64,000 bases of DNA from assembly GCA_944548615.1 (NCBI GenBank), contig OX155976.1, positions 1,616,474-1,680,473 of the forward strand, written 5' to 3'. The notes under the pieces were generated by a model. The model had not been told where the DNA came from and ran no database searches. It saw nothing but the letters and a program-made list of their open reading frames with translations. Numbering within the stretch: the stretch's first letter is position 1; each line of letters opens with the position of its first letter. This DNA is from Micropterix aruncella. Taxonomy: Eukaryota; Arthropoda; Insecta; Lepidoptera; Micropterigidae. The position numbers were made by a program, and so were the translations under genes. Below, one piece after another: positions 1 to 11,389 of the stretch.

Positions 1-150
1 TGGTTGATTAGTCATTGGATATGCGGTGAGTCAATGCCTATGGACCCAATTTGTTTCTCCTGCACGTTTAATAGTAATGTTTACCTTATATCATCCACCT
101 TGTGCTGTCATTTTTATTGTTTGTAATAAATAAATAAATAAATAAAATTG
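1..150 (+). mobile_element. 3' tail of a non-LTR retrotransposon
   Basis: Resembles the sequence at 35,480-35,610 (shared CCTGCACGTTT block, then an A-rich end) and finishes in AAAT repeats at 126-146. There is no coding sequence. It lies in the bt intron following exon 19. Confidence 0.5.
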
Positions 151-177
151 GCAGTCGGACATTCAAAATAAACTTAC

Positions 178-329
178 CTCGACCCATTCGTTGGAGAGTT
201 TGTCCTTCATTTCGACGACGTATCCTAATATAGGTCTTCCGCCGTCGTCCTTTGGAGGCTCCCATTGTAACGACACACTCTTATTGTCGTAATCCACGAT
301 ATTCGGTGTTCCAGGCGGCTTGGGTGGGT
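178..329 (-). CDS. bt: bt exon 19, N-terminal half of fourth Fn3 (residues 1044-1094)
   Basis: Encodes DPPKPPGTPNIVDYDNKS, VSLQWEPPKDDGGRPILGY and VVEMKDKLSNEWVE. Phase 1 in, phase 0 out, donor GTAAGTT. The domain is completed by an exon beyond the left end of the window. A LINE tail ending in AAAT repeats stops about 31 bp inside the next intron. Confidence 0.95.
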
Positions 330-339
330 CTAGAAAATC

Positions 340-1325
340 AAGATCACCATATTAGAAACTGTGAAACGTACCATACTAGAGGCGAGAGGAGAGGAATCCT
401 TTTGAACTGCGTAATAGAAAACTCATTCAGGTTCGTAAAGGACGTGAGGTATCAAAGAAGTAGAAATAATATTATTTTCGTATAAATATATGTATGTGTA
501 TGTGTGTATATATGGATATATATTTTATCTATAGATGTATATAAGTATCTATCCATATTTGTATATGCGTAAATATTTGTAGTTTTATATTTGTCGATTT
601 AAAAATAAGTGCTAACTATAGTTTAAGTTGACAGTGCACACTTAATATCGTCATTAAAAGTCTGCCTTAGAACAGGCCTAGGCGTAGTTAGGCGACTGTG
701 TCAATCATTAAAAATAATGTCGGATCAATTTCTTGCTAACATCTTAATCAAATATGACATTAATTTTTTACTAAATGTGTTACTAAAAAAATTAAAATAA
801 ATAAATAGTGCCTTTACAGAAAGTGAACTGTTGTATTTATAATTATTTTTATTACGGTTTCCTTATGAAATATTTGTAGTTTATCTATGTATATATCCAT
901 AAAGATAGATGTATACTTCCGGAATGTACTCGATCAGACCTTTAATTTGACACTAAACTCGATATATTTATGGTAATTTATTAACATTCGACATTTAGAT
1001 AATTATTTTTTGACATTTCGATAGTTTAGGTATCCAATGAAACTCGGGAGGATTCTAACAATATCACACACTTCTAAATCGGTTCAGGAGTTTAGAAGTT
1101 ATATTGGAATTAAAAATCAGGGCTTCCTCATACCTCATACATACATACCGGATTTTTTCCGAGTACAATTGTGGAGTTTTATAATTTTCCAAAATGTTGT
1201 ATTGGAATAAATTCGTAAGAACCAACAATGGTTGTTTAAAAATCGGTTAAATTTTGTGGGGTGTAATAATTAAACATTTTGTATAATTCGTTTTTATATT
1301 TTTTATATTTCTCTATTTTATTTAT
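340..1325. other. AT-rich intron sequence, nothing recognised
   Basis: Part of the 4.9-kb intron between exons 18 and 19. At 1,050-1,110 it has a short block (CACTTCTAAATCGGTTCA) that recurs near 20,215-20,250 and 49,000-49,120, so it includes the end of a low-copy dispersed repeat. No gene was seen. Confidence 0.5.
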
Positions 1326-1329
1326 TACC

Positions 1330-1725
1330 AGGCCTGCCGCGTAACGCGGCGCCCTTTGCCCGCTCTATGATCACTCGGGATCGGGTGGCTGACGGATCGA
1401 TTCAAGGGATCAAGATCGATAACTAACCTCCGCTGTCATACGACACGTACGTCTTCAGCGCCCTCTGGTTATTTTCCAGCCAACCGGTTGGTGCACTAAC
1501 TCCCCAGTTCCGCCCAAAGTATTCCCCCGAATCCGCAAAATTCTGATCCCAACCGCCTCCGACTGCAGGATTACAGCCGTGGCAGAAGCTCACAGCACCC
1601 TATTCGAGGAGGCTACCAGATAGGAGTTTAACCCTGAGTTTGGCAAGCCAAATGACATAGATTTTTGGCCCAAACCACCCAAACTGCACGAAACCATTAG
1701 GAACAAAATGGCTCCCATACACGAC
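1330..1725 (+). repeat. old GC-rich repeat, family B
   Basis: Aligns with the reverse complement of 27,690-27,985 plus 28,672-28,890, and part with 55,855-56,030. Shared landmarks are GATCCCAACCGCCTCCGACT, GGCAGAAGCTCACAG and ACCACCCAAACTG. Much more GC-rich than the flanking DNA. No open frame was recognised. Confidence 0.65.
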
Positions 1726-1734
1726 AAATAGGGC

Positions 1735-2290
1735 TGTCAACTACGACGGGCAAACCCGTCGCCGTTAAAATGATATTAGATCGTTCTGTCACCCGTGAGG
1801 TTACCGTAGAAGACTTGGGATGAAAACAGTCCACTGTCTAGTGGCCACTCGCCCGTCATACGGCGAGGGACTAGGAAGGTAACCCAATGGGGCCACCTCG
1901 CCCCCTGGCTACCAGTTTTGGTAGGATATCTGCGGTCATTCAGTCTGATTCTATCGCAGACCAAATGCATCTTTCGTTCTGCCCTGAATTCAGGGTCAGG
2001 TAGCCTAATGGTCATTTCAAGAGTGGTTGACGACAGGTCAACATCCACCCCCGCTGCTTAGGAGACAGTATATTTCTATAGTCTCCATTCAATATTTACG
2101 CGGCGACAGGCGAGGGTTGAAAACCCCGCCCACCACCCGGGCAGTTCTAACGACGTGGGTCGTTTTATCTGCCCAGGATGTCATGCAACGACAACCTCAC
2201 GCGTGCCGGAAGGGTAGCGCGTGAGGGGTGAGCGAACGGAGACCTTATGAGGGATTCTCCGGGCTTCAGCCCCCGCCGGCACCCCGTAAA
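1735..2290 (+). repeat. diverged copy of the GC-rich SINE-like family
   Basis: Shares an ordered series of blocks with the young copies (for example 28,000-28,657): a GGGCAAACCCGTC start, GTAGAAGACTTGGG, CAGTCCACTGTCTAG, GGTCATTTCAAGAG and CCCCCGCTGCTTAGGAGACAG. Two further fragments follow at 2,595-2,745 and 3,040-3,415. Together with family B these fill most of 1.3-3.4 kb. Confidence 0.65.
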
Positions 2291-2779
2291 CCGTTTATTT
2301 AAAATTCAAAATTATTACAATTAATTACTTAATTACTAAACTAAACTAGGAGACTAAGCGGTAACATATTTAATGTTTTACATAGTATAATATACCTATT
2401 ATTATTTTAATTGCAATGAGTTATGCTTATGAGGTGGAAGTTATGCTCCATGCGGCATGTCGAAAAAAGAAAAAGAAAAAAACGGGCAGCAAACGGCAGG
2501 GGCGCCGTCGGAGACGTCGACGACCGGGATCCTGTGAAAGGGCACGCACCCACAAGGGCGATTAGGGACGATACAGTACGGGCGACTTCGGATGATGAAG
2601 CAGCCCCCGGCTCGCACCGCTATAGTCTCCAGATTGGCGTTGCCGAACGGTGCACAAACCGTCTAGTAACGCCGGGAGGCGCTACTTGACGAGGGGCTTC
2701 TGAATTGAAGCTGAATCGCCACTTGAGCCGATCCGAGAACAAAATGCACCTTATTTATTTTTTTATTCTTCGCTTATTA

Positions 2780-2960
2780 CTAATCAACATTACATTACAT
2801 TTTCGTCGTGTCCAATTGACGTCTAAAGGACGTTTCAAAATAATTGGGTTAGGTAGTAAGTATCGTTACTACTCTTTGCTGAACATACATAGGTAGTCAA
2901 GAATTAACTACTAGATTGTCAAACTATAAATATAAATAATCAAAATAGAAGCCTAAAATT
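2780..2960 (+). repeat. dispersed repeat beginning ACATTACATTACATTTTCGT
   Basis: Near-identical to 5,585-5,700 joined to 5,934-6,000. In that second copy a Penelope-like palindrome has inserted. Landmarks are GTGTCCAATTGACG, GTTAGGTAGT and AGTCAAGAATT...ACTACTAGATTGTC. Probably a SINE or truncated retroposon; family unknown. Confidence 0.6.
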
Positions 2961-3039
2961 TGAACTGGTTACAGGAATGACGTCGATTACGCGTTCTCTA
3001 CCTGTTGTATTTCAGCAGTAATTCAAAAAGAATTTATCC

Positions 3040-3415
3040 CGAACCTGGGCGTCCTTTGCCGGATCGGGTGGTCGATAGGTCGTTTCAAGAATGTCATAAC
3101 AGGTCTATATCTACCCCTGCTGCTTAGGAGACAGTTTATTTCCATAGTCTCCAGATTCCTTCAGCAATTAGTCAGAGTGCACAACCGTTTGGCGTCGCCG
3201 AACGGTGCGAAAACCGTCCAGTAGCGCCGGGAGGCAATCCCACCAGGAGAAACCGATCCACCAGCCGTGAGGCCTAAGACGTGAGAGTCTTACCCGGGGT
3301 AGCCTTCCACACGAGGAGGCTTCTGAATAGGAATTAAATCGTGAGTTCGGCCGATCCGAGAACAAAGTGTGTCTTATGGCCCAATCTCCTCGAAACCAAT
3401 CGCTACCTCCCACAC
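3040..3415 (+). repeat. diverged SINE-like family fragment
   Basis: Contains GGATCGGGTGGTCGATAGGTCGTTTCAAG-type text in shortened form, CTGCTTAGGAGACAGT, the CCGAACGGTGCG block and TTGAATCGTGAGTTCGGCCGAT-like end sequence, in the same order as the intact copies. Intronic in bt. Confidence 0.55.
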
Positions 3416-3473
3416 GCGACAAAATTACGTGATCTTAGAATGTAACTATATGTAACTAGATGAAGTAGGTAAT

Positions 3474-5179
3474 GGGCTCGATTGAGTTTTTTCGTGATCT
3501 GAAATCTAAAATTAGTTTGTGTGAACGAGACAGGGCAATACGCTAGAGCGGAATGAGAAATAAACGGTTGTCACCTTTGCCCCGCTCGCTACGTAACATC
3601 CCCTACAGGACATAAATGTCGGCCGCCTAAACTCCGTAACGTCCGCTACCGGACCAAGCGCTTGCCGCTGCGAAAAATGCAATTTACGATTCGAAACGTC
3701 GTACTATATGCTTTCTGAGGGCGCAACGATATGGCCAAAATATCTTTAATTCAAGATTTCCGTGTGGCAATATCGAACAACGATTTAAAAAGTGAGCATA
3801 GACGTCAAACGCCCAGTCTCCCGTCGGCAAATCGCACGGCTGCGTACGGCTCCGCGAAATTGGTGATAAAAAGTGTGTGTGTGTGCAGTGTTTGAGTGTT
3901 TGTTACTGGAGAACAGTGAGTAATTTGCATTTTAAGTAGTTTCTGAATGAGTATTAGTCATTAGAGATAGTCCATTTGCTGTTTTTCACGAATTTTTAAA
4001 GAAAACACTTCGGCGACAACAAACGGCTCGCGAAAAAATGTTGTTATTATTTTGTAATGTTTATGAAATATCCCGATATATTGCGAAATATGACGTAATG
4101 TCGCTTTAATTTACTAACAAAATAAGTATTGCTTCATTTACATCCTAAGTTATCACATAATTAGGCGTATTTTGAACATTATATCTTGTTTTGTAATATG
4201 AATCGCGCAAAGAAACTTGTTTTGATAATTACTATGAGAGAATAAAGTGCGATTTTCCATAGTTTTTCGATGAAATGTGACTCTTTGGAGTATAGTAATT
4301 AGTTATTAGACATATAATAAGTCTATGATAAGACAATATAATTGAAAAAATCTAACGAATTTTATATTATGAGCATTCAAAGTTTATTATTAAGTTCGGA
4401 CGCAAACTCTCAAAACTTTAGATTTTTCTATAATATCAGACAAAGCTCAAAGTTCTGGTGTGATTTCTAAGAAGTGTGATGTAGTAATAAAGTTATTTTG
4501 AAAGAATTTCATATAAAAAAATACCATAAGTAGTCACAAATTAAAAATTTTTTTTTTTTTTTTTACGAGAATACATAAAAATTTTCTTGGCTGAATAATA
4601 AATATTTTTGTATGCAAATAAGTAAAAAAAAATATCGTTTTGGTAAAGCATTTAATAAAGAACATAACTGTATTTACAATTTTTGCATATTTTACGTATT
4701 TTGTGACAAAAAAATCGAAATGATTTTATAGGCAAGTTTTTTCAGTTTGCCAATTTTGTAATATTTATTCATTATTATCTTAATTATTTTACGAGATAAG
4801 GTTATAATGTTTTATATGTCAAATATCAATGCCATCATTTTTCTCTTTATCTTTTTTTAATCCGTTTAGTGGTTTATAAGTTATGATCGTTTTTCTCAAG
4901 GCCGTTGACTCGCGTCGATTTTTTGCCCGAATATGTCGGCGCGCAAAAGTGATAGGTGAGTTTTTACTTCGCGAGAGGAGGGGTTAAGCTACCCACAAAA
5001 GATAAAGCATCTGAATTTTACACCGCAAGTCATATGTTTCAATTTATTCAGACGAGTATAAGTTCAACAGATAGTTTTTATCGACGATTGTTCGTTTCAT
5101 ATTCCGCTCTAACGTATTGCGCTATCTCGTTAGTTTGAACTAATCTCAGTTTTAGTTCACAAAAAACGCAATCGGACCC
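3474..5179. mobile_element. 1.7-kb TIR element with ~100-bp inverted ends
   Basis: The left end (3,474-3,575, GGGCTCGATTGAGTTTTTTC) is repeated inverted at the right end (5,085-5,179). Each arm holds an AACGAGA block and TAGAGCGGAAT. Flanking AAT on both sides is a candidate 3-bp target duplication, which would fit the PIF/Harbinger group, but no transposase was recognised. Inside, 3,600-3,915 is CpG-rich and has a donor-like GAACA|GTGAGTAAT on the plus strand; 4,540-4,950 resembles an old copy of the TTAA element family. Related solo ends lie at 11,692-11,785 and near 48,760. Confidence 0.6.
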
Positions 5180-5204
5180 AATTTGTAACTAGATTAAAAC
5201 GTAC

Positions 5205-5510
5205 CGTATGGATTCTTCGCTAGAATAGTGCCATCGGTTTCGAGTGGATCCGATTCTCCTTCTTTGTTCACAGCCTTTACCCTGAACTTGTATTTCTTGT
5301 TCGGTATCAGGCCCTTGACCGTGAACTCGGTGGGGTCTGGACCGGTCTCGCCGGCGGGCACCCAGTTTCCGGTGTCCGTGTCCATCTTCTCGAGGGTGTA
5401 TCCGGTGATGTCGGATCCCTCCCAATCTTCCGGCTTCTTCCATTTGAGAGTGGCGCGCTCCGCGCGTATGTCCTTCACTTCCAAAGGACCTTGAGGGCGG
5501 TTCGGCTTAT
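5205..5510 (-). CDS. bt: bt exon 18, complete third Fn3 domain (residues 942-1044)
   Basis: A single symmetrical phase 1-1 exon encoding DKPNRPQGPLEVKDI, LKWKKPEDWEGSDITGY, TLEKMDTDTGNWVPAGE, NKKYKFRVKAVNKEG and TILAKNPY. The DWEG turn replaces the usual DDGG. Donor GTACGT. A 1.7-kb TIR element begins 25 bp into the next intron. Confidence 0.96.
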
Positions 5511-5704
5511 CTGAGGATTTAAATCAGTGACATCAGCAACTTTTGAAATCAGCAATAAAATTGTCAATCTAAGAAGTTGGCTCTTTACATTACATTACAT
5601 TTTCGTCGTGTCCAATTGACGGCTAAAAACCGCTCTTGGAAGTGTCCAAATAATTGTGTTAGGTAGTGAGTCTTGTGACTATTCTTTACTGATCATCCAT
5701 AGGT

Positions 5705-5923
5705 ATAATATAAAATCGAAGACTATCGCGGTTGTTTGACATTATAAATAGGATATAAAACGAATTTACCGCGTGAAATTTGTAGGACCCGACGTTTCGG
5801 TGACGTTGCAGCCGCCGTTGTCTAGGGTAGACTGAGACCAGTCTACCCTAGACAACGGCGGCTGCAACGTCCCCGAAACGTCGGGTCCTACAAATTTCAC
5901 GCGCTAAATTCGTTTTCTATCCT
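5705..5923. mobile_element. palindromic insertion of two Penelope-like 3' ends
   Basis: Two copies of a Penelope-like tail lie tail-out. The arms are about 85 bp (5,748-5,832 and 5,841-5,925) with few mismatches and an 8-nt loop. Each arm carries CGAAACGTCGGGT, TTTCACGCG and AAATTCGTTTT. The insert is flanked by a 10-bp direct repeat, ATCCATAGGT (5,695-5,704 and 5,924-5,933), inside the repeat described at 2,780-2,960. Transcribed either way it would fold into a long hairpin. Confidence 0.75.
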
Positions 5924-6112
5924 ATCCATAGGTAGTCAAGAATTTAACTACTAGATTGTCAAACTATAAATATAAATATAAATAATCAAAATAGAAGCCT
6001 GATATTTGAAATAGTAAATAATTCGATAAGATACGTTGTAAAATTCGTAATACTCGAATTGTTAAATAATCATATCAAAGCTACGCAACGCATTTTAAAA
6101 CTAAAAGTACAA

Positions 6113-6325
6113 ATATAAGACCAACTTGGCTTGTCGACTACAGCGGGCGAGCCCGTCACCTCAGGAAGTTTTAACGATTAATCGTTCTATCTCCCTGGAA
6201 TGAGCGTAGAAGACTTGGGGACAAAACAGTCCACCATCTAGCTACGTCACAAGCCCGTAACAGGCCAACGCATTAACCGCGAGATAGCCAGGAATGTTAC
6301 CTGGCGGGCCGACACTCACGCAATA
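6113..6325 (+). repeat. truncated copy of the SINE-like family
   Basis: Matches the first ~215 bp of the 656-670 bp copies (CTTGGCTTGTCGACTACAGC to GCGGGCCGACACTCACGC) with little divergence, then stops abruptly. Immediately after it a hairpin occurs at 6,326-6,366 with 14-bp arms (GGTAAAATACCGCG and its near complement). Confidence 0.75.
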
Positions 6326-6369
6326 GGTAAAATACCGCGAATAAACAAAATACGCGATATTTTACCTTC

Positions 6370-7450
6370 CGCAACGCGCCTAATTTTTACTATATTATTT
6401 TTCAAATCATTATATTTTTCAAATTTTCAAAACGGTTTTTTTGTGTTTTTTCCAAAAAATATATTAAAACTTGCATTTGTTTGTCCTGGTTCACTCACTT
6501 TAAGGATATCACTGATTAAAATCTCATCCTGTATGTATGTTGATTTTATTTTAACATTGAACTTAAAATTCTTTAATTTCGTTATGATATAGTTTTGAGA
6601 ATGCATTCTGTTTATTTTAAATAGGCATTATTTTATTTTATATTATATTACTTACTATATATTACATATTAATGACTTTGTCATTTTCTCACGACTTTTT
6701 CTTATAACTTTCGTTTTTTATTTCTTTTTACCTTCTTTTAACCCTTTCGCCTATAACCACGTGTGAGGCTCGTAATCAGGTTTTAGAGAAAAAACTGTTT
6801 GTCAAAAAACAGACCCGTGGTAATCGTGGTAATCGTGGTAGTCGAGCCTAAACTGACTATTAATGACTTGAGAACTCGACAGTTTTGTTTACAATTTGAG
6901 ACAATGCTGTTGTAATGGCCTAGCAACAAGCAATAGCAACATCAATATAATTCAATGATAAATTTTAATATAACACGTGTAACGTTTTGCACGCGAATTT
7001 TCGTCTGTCGACAATAACAATATAAATCGTAAATCGTTAAAACCGTAACTGACTTTTTATCTTTTGTTGATCGGCGCAGTCTTCACAAGAAATTGAATAG
7101 TGTCTTTCGGCCTTAGCAATGATTATGCGTCTTTCAAATACCACAAACTGTTGGTTAATAGGAAGCCTATTCTATTTGTCACACTCCAATTTTATAATGA
7201 ATTCGCGGTTTACTTTTTTGAGGTTCACATATTGATGCAATTCAGTTTAATGAGCATTTTACCAAGACTTTACATTATTCTATTGTAATATTAGAAACCT
7301 GTCCACCTTTGGACGGGCTAGTCACAGTTGGGTGACGGAATCGAGTATCAATGAAGTTACGAAATTGACATCCGGTTCCTGTTATTGTTGTAAGTAAAAT
7401 CAATGTTTAATAGAAATGAACTATTAAATATATAAATAAATAAATAAATA
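6370..7450. other. intron sequence, nothing recognised
   Basis: AT-rich part of the intron between exons 17 and 18. It contains a short GTGGTAATC tandem at about 6,822-6,850 and AAAT repeats next to the exon 17 donor. No gene or known element was recognised. Confidence 0.4.
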
Positions 7451-7451
7451 C

Positions 7452-7588
7452 CTAGGACGACGACATCGGCGACTCCCTCGCACACTCCAGAAGAGTTCTT
7501 CAGCACGAGTTTGTATTTGCCGCTGTCTGGGCGCACGGTCTTTCTTACTGTGAGCACGGTGTTGCGTTCATATTTATCAATGGTAATC
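7452..7588 (-). CDS. bt: bt exon 17, C-terminal half of core Ig (residues 896-942)
   Basis: Encodes RITIDKYERNTVLTVRKTVR, the tyrosine corner PDSGKYKLVLKNSSG, and VADVVVL. The Arg codon is split across exons 16 and 17. Donor GTATTT is followed by AAAT repeats. A Helitron 3' end lies 46 bp upstream of the acceptor. Confidence 0.95.
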
Positions 7589-7634
7589 CTGAAAATATAC
7601 ATATTTTCAAAACATCGTTTTTATATTATAAATA

Positions 7635-8176
7635 CTAGTAGACCCGGCGAACTTCCTACCGCCTAAATGTCAATGAATATCGTGTTACAGATAAGCTGAC
7701 CTTAATTTATGATTTTATGAAAGTAACACAATGAATACAAAATAAATACTAAGTTCACTACTTTATTAAGATAATAACACAAAAAGAGATATAAAAGTAC
7801 AAAAATTAAGTATATCAATCGCGTGTCAGCAAGACATGAATGGATTAAACTATTTACATATTATGCAGCATGGGAGTGATATACGACATTTTTAGTTGTT
7901 TTTATCAGACGCAAGAACAAATAACATGGATGATTTGCCGACACGTGAACATGCCACGTACAACTGACCATGAGAAAAACACGGAATTACATTTTGTATG
8001 GGAAAATGTTTTTCTTTTATTTTAATTGTTCGTAAATTTTCCAATTTTTGCTTTTAATAGTTATTCTGCTATTCGGGACGGAGACAAATACAACAAATCA
8101 AAAACCATGAAAATCGGTCAGCCGTTTTCGAGTTATAAGTGTTTCAACAACCCCGACTTTGTTTTATATATATAGA
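7635..8176 (-). mobile_element. Helitron remnant with helicase C-terminus
   Basis: On the minus strand it begins A|TCTATATATATAAAAC at 8,176 and ends CTACTAG|T at 7,635, the TC...CTAG ends between A and T expected of Helitrons. Around 7,890-8,000 a frame reads NVIPCFSHGQLYVACSRVGK, then SSMLFVLASDKNN and stop, the C-terminal helicase motif of Rep/Helicase proteins. The rest of the protein is gone, so it is a dead fragment in the intron upstream of exon 17. Confidence 0.8.
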
Positions 8177-8279
8177 TTTCCATGACATTGTTATGCCAAC
8201 CTTTATTTTATTTTTATGATTACTTATTAATTCTATATTATTATAGATTTCAACTATAAATAATAGATTTATTAGATTT

Positions 8280-8410
8280 CAACGGTCAACCCGTTCTAAG
8301 TTCCACTGTGATATGGTTACAGACCCAGGGTTGGCTCCTAACGAGGGGACTCCTCAACGGTCTGTTGACCGTTGAAAAAAAAATTCAATTATAGTAGCCC
8401 GTTCTTTTTC
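8280..8410 (+). repeat. single unit of the CAGGGTTGGCTC minisatellite
   Basis: Contains ACCCAGGGTTGGCTCCTAAC, CTCCTCAACGGTC and GTAGCCCGTTC, the same unit that is tandem at 17,768-18,130. Both loci lie near copies of the TTAA element, so the unit may belong to a related transposon. Confidence 0.55.
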
Positions 8411-8812
8411 CTTTTCAGAGCATTTCAATAAAAACTACCCATATAAATATTCACTTCTTCAATAATAAAATGAGCCCTGACACGACGAACTGCCAAAATA
8501 TTTTTCCAATTTTTAAGCAATTCTTCAGTGGCCATCGTAGGCGACCCGAGTTAGGGTTATCGTTAGATATCGTAGTTCTTCCACGCCTTGAGGGGGGTAA
8601 AACCTGGTTTAGACCACCAAAAGTTTCTAGACCACCACATGTTTTTCAAAATTTTATTTAAAATTGAAATCTATTCATGAACCTTTACCTCTGGAAAAAC
8701 TGCTAGTCTCAGATTGCTGTAAGTGTAAAAAATTACTACTTTTCTTTAAATAAAACTTTTACGGCGTTTTTAAACCATATTTTTCATTTGATAAAAAAAA
8801 ACTGTGTTTTTT

Positions 8813-9382
8813 TTTATTTTATCGGCTACGTCCAAATTTGGTTGCACATCAGAACACCGTTGACTACGTAACGACCAATATTGGCGGCTTGTTCCCGGAG
8901 GGCACAGTAATAATATTTTATAACGAACGCATCCTAAAATCCATACCAAATATTTCATTATTACCATAGATACATAGACGGCCGCTAGAATAATTTCGCG
9001 CGTCATTTCGCGGATATTTCTGGTAAAATTCCATTGTCAAACAGAATCATTTTTTTTTCTAGAAATCATCAAAAATTTTATTAGTGTTTATGAGCTATTC
9101 TAAATATTTTTGTATGTAAATAAGCAAAACGAAATATTACCTTTAATAGAGAAAATAATATTACGATAGTATTTACAATTTCTAAATAGGATTCTGTATT
9201 TTCTGTAAGACAAGTACAAGTTCTATATACGAAATTTCAATGCAATCATTGCACAGTTATTCTTTTTATGATTCCTATAGTAGCTTCATAGTTATAGTAC
9301 TTTTTGTCGAGCGCGGCGATATTGCAAGAAATTCCAATAAATTGCCGCGGTCTGCCATGAAATTATGCTGCTACTCGAAGGG
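8813..9382 (-). mobile_element. piggyBac-like non-autonomous element (TTAA family)
   Basis: The right end is CTCGAAGGG followed by TTAA. The body matches 18,280-18,925 and 13,149-13,813 in reverse orientation (CCGCGGTCTGCCATGAAATT, TGCTTATTTACATACAAAAA complement, CCAATATTGGCGGCTTG). The left end is mutated. No transposase frame; internally AT-rich. Confidence 0.7.
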
Positions 9383-9732
9383 TTAAAGTTGAAATATATT
9401 CATGAATCAATTATCTCTGGAATAGCTGATTTTCTCAGATTGCTGTAAGTGTAAAAAAACTTATACTCTTCTTTAAAGAAAACTTTTAACATGTTTTACT
9501 TAATACCATATTGTTCGGTTTATCGCCGGTGATAAAAAAAACAAATTGACGGATCGAGTTATTCCAGAAAATAATAAAAGTTTTTTAAATTCTCTGCTGT
9601 ATGAACCCAAAAAAATCTGGAAAAATGTTTTTATATTTACTAGTTAAACACAAAATTTTAGGCCGAAAATCGATTTAATTACATTAAATCCTCAAAGAAC
9701 AATAAAAATTTAAACTTTCATTTATTTTTTTA

Positions 9733-10482
9733 GGTCATCTACTATGCTGATGTCTGCTACCTTGACGTCACTGAAGCCATCCTTGACAAATTAGAGCGAT
9801 TGCAAAATGTATGCATTAGGTATATCTTCAATGCGAAAAAATTTGATCACGTCTCTGAGTATAGAAGCAGACTTCATTGGCTTCGAATACGTGAACGTAG
9901 AAACATGCATATTCTTCTCCTTCTTTATAACATCCTCAACAATCCTACCGCTCCCTCCTACCTAACCGAAAAATTCAATCACTTAGGAAGTCATGGTCTT
10001 TCACTCCGTTCCAGTCAGGATAGTAAAATTGCGATTCCCGCTCATAATTCTTCTATTTTTACTTATTCCTTCACCGTTCATGCAGCTAGACTATGGAACC
10101 AGCTCCCGCCAGACATCAGAAAGGCACCAACGGTTTCTACCTTTCAAGTGTCTCTGAAAAAGCATTTCATGTCCCTAAATTCCTAGTTATCCTAGGTCTC
10201 ATCCCATCCTCTCCTATCCTTCGCTCCTTGCGAATTATTCCAAATCCTAATTTTATTTAAAAAATGGCATTTTTGTTACTTGGTTAATTTTTGGTATGTA
10301 ATAAGTTTTTCTTCTTTTTTTGTTAATTTTTAATTTATCTTTTGGCACCTAAATTTTTACACTTCCACGAAGGTTGGCTGTAAGAGATTGTATTTTAGGC
10401 AATAAGTCCGCCTTTTGTATGTTTTTGGTTAATGTGCAATAAAGAATCTCTATCTCTATCTATCTCTATCTCTATCTACAAA
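9733..10482 (+). pseudogene. LINE fragment: reverse-transcriptase C-terminus and 3' end
   Basis: An open frame from about 9,733 to the stop at 10,183 reads YYADVCYLDVTEAILDKLER, LQNVCIRYIF, LHWLRIRERRNMHILLLLYN and ARLWNQLPPDIRKAPTVSTF, typical of the C-terminal region of Jockey/CR1-type non-LTR retrotransposons. A 3' UTR with AATAAAG follows and ends in TCTATC repeats at 10,445-10,482. It is 5'-truncated and lacks the catalytic RT core. A related copy is at 22,054. Confidence 0.8.
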
Positions 10483-10484
10483 AT

Positions 10485-11130
10485 ATACCTTGGAAAAATA
10501 CATAGGTATCTTACTTATTTTTTATTGCTTAGGCAAAATGTCGCTCGCTATTACCGGCGCTAGCAAATACCGTTATTTTTGCAGAGGTAGAAACATTTGC
10601 AATTCAATATCTCAAAAATATATTTTTTTACTATTACAAAAAATATTCTTATCTTTCAAACTGTAATCAAGCTGATATGAAAGATTCATGCTCAGATTTC
10701 AAATTTAAATTGCAAAAAAAAAACATGAAAACATGTTTTTTGGCATTCTAAACCACACCAATGTGCAACCATAAAATATGGAAGAGCATCAACAACTAAT
10801 ATATCTTGTAAGTCTTGTAATAGGCGCTCCGTACATTTTTAAAAGCAAAAGTATTCAAATGCCGCGTAAATGTTGTTTTTTTTCTTTTTTGCCAATTCGT
10901 TTCGATAAGATAACTTCAATTTTAAAGCACATACCTTTTATTTTAAAGACACATAAATTTTATTTTAAAGAAACAAATAAAAATCAGTTTTAGTAACATA
11001 ACACTAGTTGTATTAGTTGTGCCTGCCAGTATGGTTCCAAGAAGTGTGTAACTTATTATCACTTTTTCTTGAACGCCCTTCTTATTTTCTATTGGAGGAA
11101 TATATTTTTAATTTCATTCACAAGGTCAAG
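10485..11130. other. intron sequence, nothing recognised
   Basis: AT-rich DNA between the LINE tail and bt exon 16. A TTTTATTTTAAAG-type block is repeated three times at about 10,918-10,970. No gene was seen. Confidence 0.4.
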
Positions 11131-11159
11131 GTCAATTAGGATCTATTTTACAAACATAC

Positions 11160-11307
11160 CTATCCCCGTCGTCCACGAGAACCGTTTCACCCTTCATCCA
11201 CGTGACCTCGGGTTCTGGCTCTCCACCATATTTTATGTCGTAGGTGATGACTTGGCCCTTCTTGACCACCAAGTTCTGTAGGCCGTCTCCAATGATGAAA
11301 GGTTTAA
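11160..11307 (-). CDS. bt: bt exon 16, N-terminal half of core Ig (residues 847-896)
   Basis: Starts VKPFIIGDGLQNLVVKKGQ, then VITYDIKYGGEPEPEVTW and MKGETVLVDDGD. It has the core Trp, but Tyr replaces the first core Cys, as is common in projectin/twitchin core Ig domains. Phase 1 in, phase 2 out, donor GTATGT. Confidence 0.95.
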
Positions 11308-11389
11308 CTGTGCACACGATAAAAAATATGAGTCACTTGCTAGGTTTATAAAAAAATAAAGGAATGTACATATAAGGAATTGTACTAAC

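Noticed and set aside
1776..3422. Several 60-90 codon frames at 1.7-3.4 kb
   Set aside because: All fall in diverged SINE-like or family B repeats.
5189..5494. Extra frames overlapping bt exon 18 on both strands
   Set aside because: Only the phase 1-1 Fn3 frame is consistent with splicing and domain content.
6113..6325. tRNA-like pol III promoter in the SINE-like family
   Set aside because: GGGTTCGCCCG resembles a B box and TGGCGTAGCTAG an A box on the opposite strand, but neither meets consensus and spacing. I did not call a tRNA head.
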